A stretch of DNA of 64,000 nucleotides from Roseicella aerolata. Its GTDB lineage: Bacteria > Pseudomonadota > Alphaproteobacteria > Acetobacterales > Acetobacteraceae. The translations under genes and the position numbers were made by a program. Positions 8,642-16,921 of this stretch are shown piece after piece (positions within the stretch are counted from its first letter, which is position 1; each line of letters opens with the position of its first letter). The notes beneath the pieces were generated by a model. It was not told the DNA's origin. It made no database searches and worked only from the letters and a program-made list of their open reading frames with translations. The stretch lies in the NCBI RefSeq assembly GCF_020523605.1, contig NZ_JAJAQI010000003.1, positions 124,001 to 188,000 of the forward strand, read 5' to 3'.

Positions 8642-9522
8642 GGCGCGGCATGGTCGGGCAGCCGGGCCACGCGCCCGGGCCACGCTCCCCGGCGATCAGG
8701 CGCCTGCGCCGCCTCGCCGCCGATGCCGGCTTCGGCCTCGCCGTCCTCGCCCTGGTCTCGCCGGCGGTGCTGGTCTTCCTCTGGATGCTCTCGCTGTCGC
8801 TGAAGAACGAGCTGGACAACACCGCCTGGCCGCCGGTCTTCCTCCCGGACCCGCCGACCCTGGACAATTACCGGGAGGTCTTCGCGCGGAACGACTTCCT
8901 CCTCTTTGCCTGGAACAGCGTGGTGGTGTCCTTCTCGGCCACCGGCCTCGCCCTGCTGGTCGGCGTGCCCGCGGGCTACGGCATCGCCAAGATGCGCGCC
9001 ATCCGGGCGGCGGCGCTGATCCTGATCGCCCGCATCACGCCGGGCCTGTCCTACCTCATCCCGCTCTTCCTCCTGTTCCAGTGGCTGGAGCTGACCGGGA
9101 CGCTGCTGCCGATCGTCATCAGCCACCTCGTCATCACCGTTCCCATCGTGGTCTGGGTGATGATCTCCTTCTTCGAGGGGCTGCCGGGGGAGCTGGAGGA
9201 GGCGGCGCTGGTGGATGGCGCGACCATCTGGCAGGCCTTCCGCCATGTGGCGCTGCCGCTGGCGAGGCCGGGGATCACGGTGGCGACCATCCTCGCCTTC
9301 ATCTTTTCCTGGAACAACTTCGTCTTCGCCATGGTGCTGGCGGGACGGGAGACCCGGACGCTGCCGGTCGCAGTCAACAACATGCTGACCTTCGAGCAGA
9401 TCAGCTGGGGCCCGCTCTCGGCCGCGGCGCTGCTGGTGACGCTGCCGGTGCTGCTGCTGACGCTGGTGGCGCAGAAGCAGATCGTGGCGGGGCTGACGGC
9501 GGGGGGCGTGAAGGGCGCCTGA
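8638..9522 (+). CDS. ABC transporter permease (MalG-type)
   Basis: A 294-residue inner-membrane permease, the second channel subunit. The EAA loop reads EEAALVDGATIWQAFRHVAL, and WNNFVFAMVLAGRETRTLPV near the C-terminus is typical of the MalG branch. No ATP-binding subunit follows; the next gene is an unrelated membrane protein. The importer must therefore use an ATPase encoded elsewhere, as occurs with shared UgpC/MsmX-type subunits. Confidence 0.93.
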   Translation: MRRGMVGQPGHAPGPRSPAIRRLRRLAADAGFGLAVLALVSPAVLVFLWMLSLSLKNELDNTAWPPVFLPDPPTLDNYREVFARNDFLLFAWNSVVVSFSATGLALLVGVPAGYGIAKMRAIRAAALILIARITPGLSYLIPLFLLFQWLELTGTLLPIVISHLVITVPIVVWVMISFFEGLPGELEEAALVDGATIWQAFRHVALPLARPGITVATILAFIFSWNNFVFAMVLAGRETRTLPVAVNNMLTFEQISWGPLSAAALLVTLPVLLLTLVAQKQIVAGLTAGGVKGA

Positions 9523-9571
9523 ACCCCCGCGCGCCATAATCGTTGGCCCGACGGTGACGGAGGGCAGGAGC

Positions 9572-10279
9572 ATGGCGGAAGAGCGGGCGCGCGGAGCCTG
9601 GGCGGCGGGGCTGCTGGGCTTCGCCCTGGGCGGCTTTTTCGACGGCATCCTGCTGCACCAGATCCTGCAATGGCACCATCTGCTGAGCGGCTGGATCCCC
9701 GGCGGCACGGTCGAGCTGGACCGGATGCATGTCAGCTGGGACGGGCTGTTCCACACCGCGCACTACATCCTCCTGGCGCTCGGCCTCGCCCTGCTCTGGG
9801 GCAGGCCGGGGCGGGTGCCGGCCGGCTGGCTCGCCATCGGCTTCGGCCTCTGGCACGTGGTGGACGCCGTGGTGGTCCATTGGGTGCTCGGCCTGCACCG
9901 CATCCGGCAGGACAGCCCGCAGCCGCTGCTCTGGGACCTCGTCTTCTTCGGCCTCGGCATCGCCGCCATCGCTCTCGGCTGGGCTTGGCGCCGGCGCGCG
10001 CCGGCCCTGCCGCGCGGCGTGGCGACCGTCCTGCTGCTGCTCGGCGCCGCCGGCGCGGCGCTGCCGGCGCGCGGCCCGGCCCTGGTCGCCTTCACCCTGC
10101 CGGCCGGGCAGGCGCCGCTGCTCGCCGTGCTGGCCGATGCGCCGCTGGCGGGACTCGGCGACGGCATCGTCATACTCGCCGCCACCGACACGGCGCGGCT
10201 GCGCCGGGCGGCCTACGCCCTCGGCGCCGCACCGGTGCCCGTGCCTCCCATCCCCGGGCTTTGCCTCACCCGCCTCTGA
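9572..10279 (+). CDS. DUF2243 family membrane protein
   Basis: A 235-residue integral membrane protein recognised by the N-terminal block LGGFFDGILLHQILQWHHLL, which is characteristic of DUF2243, and by the conserved HVVDAVVVHWVLGLHRIR. Several histidines sit inside or next to hydrophobic helices, which suggests metal or heme binding, but this is inference. The ATG at 9572 is preceded by GGAGGG at good spacing; a GTG at 9554 would add six residues. Family function is unknown. Confidence 0.85.
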   Translation: MAEERARGAWAAGLLGFALGGFFDGILLHQILQWHHLLSGWIPGGTVELDRMHVSWDGLFHTAHYILLALGLALLWGRPGRVPAGWLAIGFGLWHVVDAVVVHWVLGLHRIRQDSPQPLLWDLVFFGLGIAAIALGWAWRRRAPALPRGVATVLLLLGAAGAALPARGPALVAFTLPAGQAPLLAVLADAPLAGLGDGIVILAATDTARLRRAAYALGAAPVPVPPIPGLCLTRL

Positions 10280-10487
10280 TGTTGTTCCGCATCAATGCGG
10301 AGGCATGGATGCGGCCTTCGGCGCCGGTGCCGCCTCAGCCGCCGATGGCGGCCGCAGGTCAGGACGCAGGCCGGCCGCCATGACGCATGGTTGACGAACG
10401 CCTCGCTTGCGCCGAGGAACGCGGCGTCACCCGCGCCGGAGAGTCCGCCTTGCGCCGCATCCCTCGCCTTCCCCCGCAGTCCTGCCC

Positions 10488-11543
10488 ATGACCACCCGCT
10501 GGGATGCCGGCGCGCTGCGCGCCTTTGCCGCCACCCTGTTCGAGCGCGGCGGGATGGAGGAGGAGAAGGCCACGGTCGTCGCCGATGTGCTGGTCGAGGG
10601 CGACCTGATGGGCCACGATACCCATGGCCTCGCCCTGCTCGCCCCCTATCTCGATGGCCTCGCCAGCGGCGACATGCAGGGGGAGGGGCGGCCGACGGTC
10701 CTCACCGCGACGCCGGTCGCCGAGACCTGGGAAGGCGGCAAGCTGCCGGGGCCCTGGCTAGTGCGCCGCGCCGCCGACCTCGCCTCCGAGCGCGCGATGA
10801 CCTTCGGCCTCGCCGCCGTCTCCATCCGCCGCGCCCACCACATCGCCTGCCTGGCCGCCTATCTCCCGCGGGTGGTGGAGCGCGGGCAGGTGCTGCTGGT
10901 CCTCTCCTCCGATCCCGGCACCGCCTCGGTCGCGCCCTGGGGCGGCACGCGGCGCGTCATCACCCCGAACCCGATCGCCGCCGGCTGGCCCAGCCCGACG
11001 GGCCCCGTCATGATCGATGTCTCCATGTCCATCACCACCAATGGCATGACCGGCCGCCGCCGCGCCGAGGGCACGCGCTTCCCCTATCCCGCGCTGCTGG
11101 ATGCGGAGGGCAGGCCGACCAACGACCCAGAGGCCTTCTTCACCGAACCGGCGGGCACGCTGCTGCCGCTCGGCGGCATGGCGGCCGGGCACAAGGGCTT
11201 CGGCCTCGGCCTGATGGTGGAGGCGCTGACCTCGGCCCTCGGCGGCTATGGGCGGGCCGACCCGCCGGCCGGCTGGGGGGCTTCCGTCCTCGTCATGGTC
11301 ATCGACCCGGCCCGCTTCGGCGGCACCGAGGCCTTCCTGCGCGAGACCGGCTGGATGGCGGACGCCGTGCACGCCAACCCGCCCGTGCCGGGCGGCCCGG
11401 CGCCGCGCCTGCCGGGCGAGCGCGCCTGGCAGCGCCGCGCGCAGGCAATGGCGGAAGGCGTGGCGCTGCATCCCACTATCCCGCCGGTGCTGGCGGCCCG
11501 GGCCGCGGCGGCCGGCATCGCCGCGCCGGCCCCGATCGCCTGA
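10488..11543 (+). CDS. Malate/L-lactate dehydrogenase family (Ldh_2) oxidoreductase
   Basis: A 351-residue NAD(P)-dependent 2-hydroxyacid or imine reductase of the Ldh_2 family (malate, ureidoglycolate, sulfolactate, pyrroline-2-carboxylate reductases). Supporting blocks are DLMGHDTHGLALLAPYL with the conserved histidine, the NPIAAGWPSPTGPVMIDVSMS nucleotide-binding region and GHKGFGLGLMVEALTSAL. The exact substrate cannot be read from the sequence. The ATG at 10488 begins 20 residues before the first conserved block; an open frame continues upstream without conserved sequence. Confidence 0.85.
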   Translation: MTTRWDAGALRAFAATLFERGGMEEEKATVVADVLVEGDLMGHDTHGLALLAPYLDGLASGDMQGEGRPTVLTATPVAETWEGGKLPGPWLVRRAADLASERAMTFGLAAVSIRRAHHIACLAAYLPRVVERGQVLLVLSSDPGTASVAPWGGTRRVITPNPIAAGWPSPTGPVMIDVSMSITTNGMTGRRRAEGTRFPYPALLDAEGRPTNDPEAFFTEPAGTLLPLGGMAAGHKGFGLGLMVEALTSALGGYGRADPPAGWGASVLVMVIDPARFGGTEAFLRETGWMADAVHANPPVPGGPAPRLPGERAWQRRAQAMAEGVALHPTIPPVLAARAAAAGIAAPAPIA

Positions 11544-11647
11544 CCGGCCTGGCCCGCCGATGCGCGCGGCCCGCGGCGATCCTGCGCATCGGCGGCGCGG
11601 GCGCGACCGGGGATGACGCGCCGCGGCGGCGCCGCTACCACCTGCTG

Positions 11648-12775
11648 ATGCCCTCCTCGCCTTCCGACCTCACCGTCCTGCAGGTGCTGCCCGCCCTCGT
11701 CTCGGGCGGGGTGGAGCGGGGCACGCTGGAGATCGCCGAGGCCATCATCCGGGCCGGCGGCCGCGCCCTGGTCGCTTCGGCCGGCGGGCCGCTGGTCGCG
11801 CCGCTGGAGGCGCTCGGCGCCCGCCACATCACCCTGCCGCTGCGGAGCAAGTCTCCCCTCGGCATCCTGCGCAATGCCGGCGCCCTCGCCGGGCTGGTAC
11901 GGGCGGAGGGCGTCCGCATCCTCCATGCCCGCTCCCGCGCCCCGGCCTGGTCGGCGCTGCTGGCGGCGGGGCGCACGGGCGCGCATTTCGTCACCACCTA
12001 TCACGGCACCTACAACGAGAATTTCCCGGGCAAGCGGCTCTACAACTCGGTCATGGCGCGGGGCGAGCGGGTGATCGCCATCAGCAGCTTCATCGCCGGC
12101 CATATCCGGGAACGGCACGGGACCGGCCCCGAACGCATCCGCGTCATTCCGCGCGGCGTCGACCCGGCGCTGTTCGACCCCGCCGCGGTGGCGCCCGCAC
12201 GGCTGGAGGCGCTGCGCGCCGCTTGGCAAGTGCTCCCCGGCCGGCCCGTCATCCTGCTGCCGGCGCGGCTGACCCGCTGGAAGGGCCAGGGCGTGCTGGT
12301 CGAGGCCATGACACAGGTGCCGGAGGCGGTGGCGCTGCTGGTCGGCGGCGGCAACGAGGCCTTCCGGGCCGCGCTGCGGGCGCGGATCGCCACGCTCGGC
12401 CTCACGGACCGGGTGCATCTGGTCGGCCATGCCGAGGACATGCCGGCCGCGCTGCTGCTGGCCGATATCGTGGTGCATGCCTCGACCGATCCGGAAGCCT
12501 TCGGCCGCACGGTGATCGAGGCGCAGGCCATGGCACGGCCGGTGATTGCCGCCGATCTCGGCGCGCCGCGCGAGACGGTGCAGCAGGGCGTCACCGGCTG
12601 GCGGGTGACGCCGGGCGACCCGGCCGCGCTCGCCGCGGCGCTGCGGGCCGCGCTGGAGATGCCGGCCGAGGCGCGGGCCGCGATCGGCGCGCGGGCGCGG
12701 GCGCATGTCATGACACGCTACACGACGCGCGCCATGCAGGACGCCACGCTCGACGTCTACCGGGAACTGGCATGA
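11648..12775 (+). CDS. Glycosyltransferase family 4 (GT-B fold)
   Basis: A 375-residue GT4 transferase. The N-terminal domain begins LQVLPALVSGGVERGTLEIA, which matches the acceptor-domain GG-E-R motif. The C-terminal donor domain holds RLTRWKGQGVLVEAM, the VHASTDPEAFGRTVIEAQAM block with the retaining-enzyme E-x7-E pattern, and GVTGWRVTPGD. It probably adds a sugar to a lipopolysaccharide or other envelope glycan on the cytoplasmic face. It overlaps the GT9 gene by 4 bp, so both act together. No clear Shine-Dalgarno sequence precedes the ATG at 11648. Confidence 0.9.
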   Translation: MPSSPSDLTVLQVLPALVSGGVERGTLEIAEAIIRAGGRALVASAGGPLVAPLEALGARHITLPLRSKSPLGILRNAGALAGLVRAEGVRILHARSRAPAWSALLAAGRTGAHFVTTYHGTYNENFPGKRLYNSVMARGERVIAISSFIAGHIRERHGTGPERIRVIPRGVDPALFDPAAVAPARLEALRAAWQVLPGRPVILLPARLTRWKGQGVLVEAMTQVPEAVALLVGGGNEAFRAALRARIATLGLTDRVHLVGHAEDMPAALLLADIVVHASTDPEAFGRTVIEAQAMARPVIAADLGAPRETVQQGVTGWRVTPGDPAALAAALRAALEMPAEARAAIGARARAHVMTRYTTRAMQDATLDVYRELA

Positions 12776-13689
12776 GCGAGGCGATCCTCGTCATCAAGCT
12801 CGCCGCGCTCGGCGATTTCGTGCAGGCCTTTGGCCCCTTCGCGGCCATCCGGGCGCATCACCCGAAGGCGCGGATCACCCTGCTGACGACGCCGCCCTAT
12901 GCGGAACTGGCCGCGCGCAGCCCGTGGTTCGATGCGGTCTGGGCGGATGGCCGGCCTTCCTGGACCGACCTGCCCGCCATCTGGCGGCTGGCCCGGCGGC
13001 TGCGCGGCGGCGGCTTCCGGCGCGTCTATGACCTGCAGACCTCCGCCCGGTCCTCCCGCTACCGCTGGCTGGTCGGGCCTGGGGTGGAGTGGTCCGGCAT
13101 CGCCCGCGGCGCCAGCCACCCGCACGACAATCCGCTGCGCGACCTGATGCACACGGTGGAGCGCCAGCGCGAGCAACTGGCGATGGCCGGCATCACGGAA
13201 TTCCCGCAACCCGACCTGTCCTGGCTGGATGCCGATATCGCGGACTATGCCCTGCCGCCACGCTTCGCCCTGCTGATCCCTGGTGCCTCCCCCGGGCGGC
13301 CGGGCAAGCGCTGGCCGGCGGCGCATTTCGCGGCGCTGGCGGCCGGGCTGGGCCTGCCGGTCGCGGTGGTGGGCGGGCCGGCGGAGCGGCCGCTGGCGGC
13401 CGAGATCCTGGCGCGCGCGCCGGGTGGCATCGACCTGACGGGCCGCACCAGCTACGCCGCGCTCGGCGCGGTGGCGCGGCGGGCGGAATTCGCCATCGGC
13501 AACGATACCGGCCCGACGCATCTGGTGGCCGCGGCCGGCTGCCCGACGCTCGCGCTGTTCGGGCCGGAGAGCGACCCGGCGCTCTGCGCCCCGCGCGGAC
13601 GGGCGGTGGCGGTGCTACGGCGGGACAGCCTGGCAAGGCTCGAGGTGGCGGAGGCAAGGACGGCGCTGGCGGGGCTGGTGGCGGCCTGA
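12772..13689 (+). CDS. Glycosyltransferase family 9 (heptosyltransferase-like)
   Basis: A 305-residue GT9 protein. The N-terminus ILVIKLAALGDFVQAFGPF is the typical IkxsalGDvvqa start, the donor domain has LLIPGASPGRPGKRWPAAHF, and the motif AIGNDTGPTHLVAAAGCPT near the C-terminus binds ADP-heptose or a related donor. It likely transfers heptose or a similar sugar to the lipopolysaccharide inner core. The ATG overlaps the GT4 stop (ATGA at 12772-12775). Confidence 0.92.
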   Translation: MSEAILVIKLAALGDFVQAFGPFAAIRAHHPKARITLLTTPPYAELAARSPWFDAVWADGRPSWTDLPAIWRLARRLRGGGFRRVYDLQTSARSSRYRWLVGPGVEWSGIARGASHPHDNPLRDLMHTVERQREQLAMAGITEFPQPDLSWLDADIADYALPPRFALLIPGASPGRPGKRWPAAHFAALAAGLGLPVAVVGGPAERPLAAEILARAPGGIDLTGRTSYAALGAVARRAEFAIGNDTGPTHLVAAAGCPTLALFGPESDPALCAPRGRAVAVLRRDSLARLEVAEARTALAGLVAA

Positions 13690-13712
13690 CCGGCGCTGCC
13701 CCGGCGAAGCAC

Positions 13713-13738
13713 GCCGCGAGCCCCCGGGGGCTCGCGGC
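13713..13738. terminator. 26-bp perfect palindrome between converging genes
   Basis: A perfect 26-bp palindrome (13-bp arms meeting at CCCCCGGGGG, no spacer) follows the GT9 gene and faces the RTX gene. No T run follows on either strand. As RNA it would leave a tight loop, so the hairpin acts either as a Rho-assisted terminator or as a protein-binding site. Confidence 0.5.
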
Positions 13739-13880
13739 ACCATGGGTTCCGGCCGGTTCGGGGGCCGCGGCCCGGGCCGGATGGCGCCGTGCCGGGAATG
13801 GCCGGGTCGCCGGCGGCCCGGCCATCCCCACCCCTTCAGGACCTCCCGCGCCGCCTGTCGCGCGGCGCGGGGGCAGGATA

Positions 13881-16193
13881 TCAGGCGATCCAGCTCACAT
13901 CGTAATTGTACTGGTAGTTCACCACGCCGGTGTAGCCGACCAGCGTGACATGGCCGTTCGACTGGGCATTGGACCAGGAGATCACGGTATTGCCGCCGTC
14001 CGGTGTGACACTGAAGTGGGCGGTGCTCGTCACCCCGGTGCCGGTGCCGAAGACAATGAAGTTCTTGTCGGACAGGCCGGTGATCCGGTCGATGCCGTTG
14101 TCGCCGGCGATGAAGGCGAAGATATCGGCGTTGCCATTGCCGTCATGCATCGTGTCATTACCGGCGCCGCCGATGAGGATATCGTTGTTGCCGCCACCCG
14201 CCAGCGAGTCGTTGCCGTCGCCGCCGAAGATGTAGTCGATGCCGGAGCCGCCATCGAAGGTATTGGCCCCGCTTCCGCCGAAGACGGTGTCGTCGCCGCT
14301 GAGGAGGTTGAGGCTCAGCGGCGTGGTGGTGCCGCGGAAGTCGAACCGGTCGGCCTGCGGGGTGGGGGAGGCGGTGGTGCTGGTCACAACGCTGAGGCGG
14401 AAGGTGTCGCTGGCCGAGAAGGTGCCGTCCGAGGCCCGCACGGTGAAGGTGTAGCTGCCGAGCGCCGTGGGCGTGCCGCTGAAGGTGCCGGTGGCGGCGT
14501 TGAAGCTGACACCCGCCGCCGCGCCGCTGACGAGCGAGTAGGTCAGCGGGGTGCCGTCCGGGTCCGCGAAGTTGCCGGACACGCTGAACGAGGCCATCGC
14601 CTGGTTCAGGGTGACGACCAGATCCGGGATGAGCGTCGAGACGACGGGCGCCTCGTTCACATTGGTCACGCTGATGGCGACCGCCTTGTCGGTGGTCTGG
14701 CCGGCGGCCGTGGCGCGGAGGATGATGTCGTAGACATTGTTGGCGCCGTGGTCGGTCGGGGCCTCGAAGTTGGGCGAGGCCCTGAAGGTGACCGCGCCGG
14801 TCGAGGCATTGATGGCGAACAGGCTGGCATCGGCGCCACCGGCGATCGACCAGGCGATCGCATCGCCCTCCGGGTCGGTGGCGGTGGCGGTGTAGACCGC
14901 GACCTGGGTGCCGATGTTCTCGGCCAGGCTGGCCGCGGCGCCTGAAGTGATGACCGGTGCCTCGTTCACATTGGTGACGCTGATGGTGAAGGTCCTGCCG
15001 AGGCTCAGGCCGGCATCGGTGGTGGCAGTGAGGTTGAGGTTGATGCTGGACGCCGCCTCGTGGTCGAGCGCCCGGCCTTCCTTGAGCTTCAGCACGCCTT
15101 CGGCCACCTCGAAGCGGGCATCGTCGACCGCGTAGGTGATGCCGGTAGCGGGCGCCGGGCCGACCGTCGTCAGGACGCCGATCACGGCGCCATCCGCATT
15201 CTCGGCGACGCTGTTGCCCGCAAGGGTGATCCCGGTCGGCGCGCTCACGCCATCCACCAGCACCGTCAGCGCCTCGAAGCGGATGGCGGACAGCCTCAGC
15301 GCCGTGGCGATGTAGCTCTCGCTGTCCGAGGTCGGGCCGGCGAAATGCCCGGACAGACCGGAGAGGTCGGCCTGGATGCCGGCATCGAGCCATTGCGTGC
15401 CGGTCAGGTTCACCAGCAGGGTGTCGAAGCCCTCGCCACCATCGAGGAGATCGAGGCCGCTGGCCGGGGCGGCGGCCGGGCTCTGCTTGACGAGATCGTC
15501 GCCCTCGCCGCCGGCGACGGTATCCGCCCCCGCATTGCCTTCCAGCGTGTCATGGCCCGCGCCACCCGCAACCTGGTCGTCGCCGGCGCCGCCCATCAGG
15601 ATATCCGCCTCGGCGCCGCCATCGATGGTGTCGTTGCCGTCGCCGCCCAGGATGGTGTCATTGCCGGCCTCGCCATACAGCAGGTCGTGGCCGCTGCTGC
15701 CGTCCAGGCTGTCCCTGCCGTCGCCGCCATAAAGTGTATCGCTGCCGTCGCCGCCATTCATGCGGTCATCGCCGCCACGGCCATAGAGCAGGTCGTTGCC
15801 GTTGTTGCCCGAGAGCGAGTCGAGGTCGTCGCCGCCATCCAGGGTGTCGTCCCCGTCCCCGCCCTGCAGGGTATCCATGCCGGCGCCACCGATCAGGCTG
15901 TCATTGTCGGCGTAGCCCATCAGCTGGTCGCTGCCGTCGCCGCCGATGAGGGTGTCATTGCCGTCGCCGCCGTTCAGGCTGTCATTGCCGATGCCGCCAT
16001 CCAGGCTGTCATGGCCGGCACCCCCGACGAGCTGGTCGTTGCCGTCCTCGCCGAGCAGGGTGTCGTTCCCGCTGCTGCCCAGGACGCGATCGGCGCCGCC
16101 TCCCGCCGCCACATAGGCGGCGATCCCGAGGCCCAGCCGGGTGGCGGTGTCGATGTAGTCGGCGTTGTTCGTGCCGCTCAGGATGCCAGACAT
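13881..16193 (-). CDS. RTX calcium-binding exoprotein with cadherin-like domains
   Basis: A 770-residue secreted protein. Residues about 33-235 are almost uninterrupted nonapeptide GGxGxDxLx repeats that fold as calcium-filled beta-rolls. Residues about 323-410 and 415-512 are two cadherin-type repeats, each ending in SVTNVNEAPV. Residues about 515-605 form a dystroglycan-like Ig/cadherin domain. A short second RTX block spans about 630-685, and a non-repetitive C-terminal tail ends YNYDVSWIA. There is no N-terminal signal peptide, so export by a type I system with a C-terminal signal is expected. No ABC/MFP exporter genes are nearby. No enzymatic domain is visible; adhesion or surface-layer function is likely. 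Confidence 0.9.
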   Translation of the reverse strand: MSGILSGTNNADYIDTATRLGLGIAAYVAAGGGADRVLGSSGNDTLLGEDGNDQLVGGAGHDSLDGGIGNDSLNGGDGNDTLIGGDGSDQLMGYADNDSLIGGAGMDTLQGGDGDDTLDGGDDLDSLSGNNGNDLLYGRGGDDRMNGGDGSDTLYGGDGRDSLDGSSGHDLLYGEAGNDTILGGDGNDTIDGGAEADILMGGAGDDQVAGGAGHDTLEGNAGADTVAGGEGDDLVKQSPAAAPASGLDLLDGGEGFDTLLVNLTGTQWLDAGIQADLSGLSGHFAGPTSDSESYIATALRLSAIRFEALTVLVDGVSAPTGITLAGNSVAENADGAVIGVLTTVGPAPATGITYAVDDARFEVAEGVLKLKEGRALDHEAASSINLNLTATTDAGLSLGRTFTISVTNVNEAPVITSGAAASLAENIGTQVAVYTATATDPEGDAIAWSIAGGADASLFAINASTGAVTFRASPNFEAPTDHGANNVYDIILRATAAGQTTDKAVAISVTNVNEAPVVSTLIPDLVVTLNQAMASFSVSGNFADPDGTPLTYSLVSGAAAGVSFNAATGTFSGTPTALGSYTFTVRASDGTFSASDTFRLSVVTSTTASPTPQADRFDFRGTTTPLSLNLLSGDDTVFGGSGANTFDGGSGIDYIFGGDGNDSLAGGGNNDILIGGAGNDTMHDGNGNADIFAFIAGDNGIDRITGLSDKNFIVFGTGTGVTSTAHFSVTPDGGNTVISWSNAQSNGHVTLVGYTGVVNYQYNYDVSWIA

Positions 16194-16330
16194 CGGGGAT
16201 CTCTTTTTTGTTAACGTTCTGTGCGCAATGAAACTGTGGTTGATTACCTATTGCGGTCAAGTTCCAAAAAATAGAAAAACGCCACGAGTGTAATTTTTGA
16301 GAGTCTAAGGTGTCCTTCCGCGGGTCGCAC
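16194..16330 (-). promoter_or_regulatory. AT-rich upstream region of the RTX gene
   Basis: This stretch is conspicuously AT-rich compared with everything around it, with runs such as CTTTTTTG and AAAAAATAGAAAAAC. It lies directly upstream of the RTX start codon and must carry its promoter. A TTGACC hexamer occurs on the minus strand near 16262-16257, but no convincing -10 is at 17 bp. Such AT-rich leaders are often bound by H-NS/MucR/Ros-type silencers. Confidence 0.45.
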
Positions 16331-16692
16331 CGAAGCCGGGCGCCGCCGGTGCGGCGAGCTGGCGTCAGGAATGATCCTATAAGTTGTGAAAATCGGCGGT
16401 TTCACAGCCATGCAGGCGGATGCCTCAAGAAGCATTCGACCCAGCCCCCGAGCGGTGCCGGACCGTGTTTCGCGTCATGCATGTGGTGCCGATCTGCGGT
16501 GGCCGCCTGGCGCGGCAGGCACACCGCCCAGCCCGGGTCCGGAAAGCACCGACGCGAAGCCGCCACCCTCGGATGGCGCGCCCATGGCCGAAGCTCCTCC
16601 GCCGGCAGGCCGTGCATCGCGGAGCAGGGTCTCGCTCCGGGGCATGCACGCCCCGCCGCGATCCGTTCCACCCGGGCCGCCCTGCCGGCTGC
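16331..16692. other. Intergenic region with a decayed 102-nt repeat copy
   Basis: No supported gene. Bases about 16569-16671 align with the 102-nt repeat copy that follows at 16693, strongly over the second half (CGGAGCAGGGTCTCGCTCCG is shared) and weakly over the first. This is probably an older, degraded copy. Nothing else is recognisable. Confidence 0.5.
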
Positions 16693-16794
16693 AGCGGGTT
16701 GCGTTCGGAACTGAACGCCCATCCGCCAAAGGCCATTGGTCGCGGAGCAGGGTCTCGCTCCGGGGCGTGCACGCTCTCCCGCGATCTTCTCTAC
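16693..16794 (+). repeat. 102-nt dispersed element, copy A
   Basis: First of two head-to-tail 102-nt elements. It begins AGCGGGTTGCGTTCGG and ends GATCTTCTCTAC. Its first hairpin (1-35) is partly eroded, and the second-half stem is degraded relative to the copy at 31263. Confidence 0.8.
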
Positions 16795-16896
16795 AGCGGA
16801 TTGCGTTCAAAACTGAACGCCAATCCGCTGCAGGCCATTGTCCGTAGAGCAGATTCACGCTGCGGGGCGTTCACGCCCCTCCGCGATCTTCTCTAG
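16795..16896 (+). repeat. 102-nt dispersed element, copy B
   Basis: A well-preserved 102-nt element immediately after copy A. Positions 1-35 form a hairpin (AGCGGATTGCGTTC with GAACGCCAATCCGCT, one bulged C). Within positions 52-102, GGGGCG and CGCCCC pair around a TTCA loop. The element ends CTCTAG, 25 bp beyond the stop codon of the minus-strand HWE kinase. Confidence 0.88.
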
Positions 16897-16921
16897 GCCG
16901 CGATGGCCGGTGGCCCGTCCT

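Noticed and set aside
15530-16080. Regular short DNA repeats that could suggest a CRISPR or satellite array
   Set aside because: They encode RTX nonapeptides in a continuous frame, and there are no constant repeats with unique spacers.
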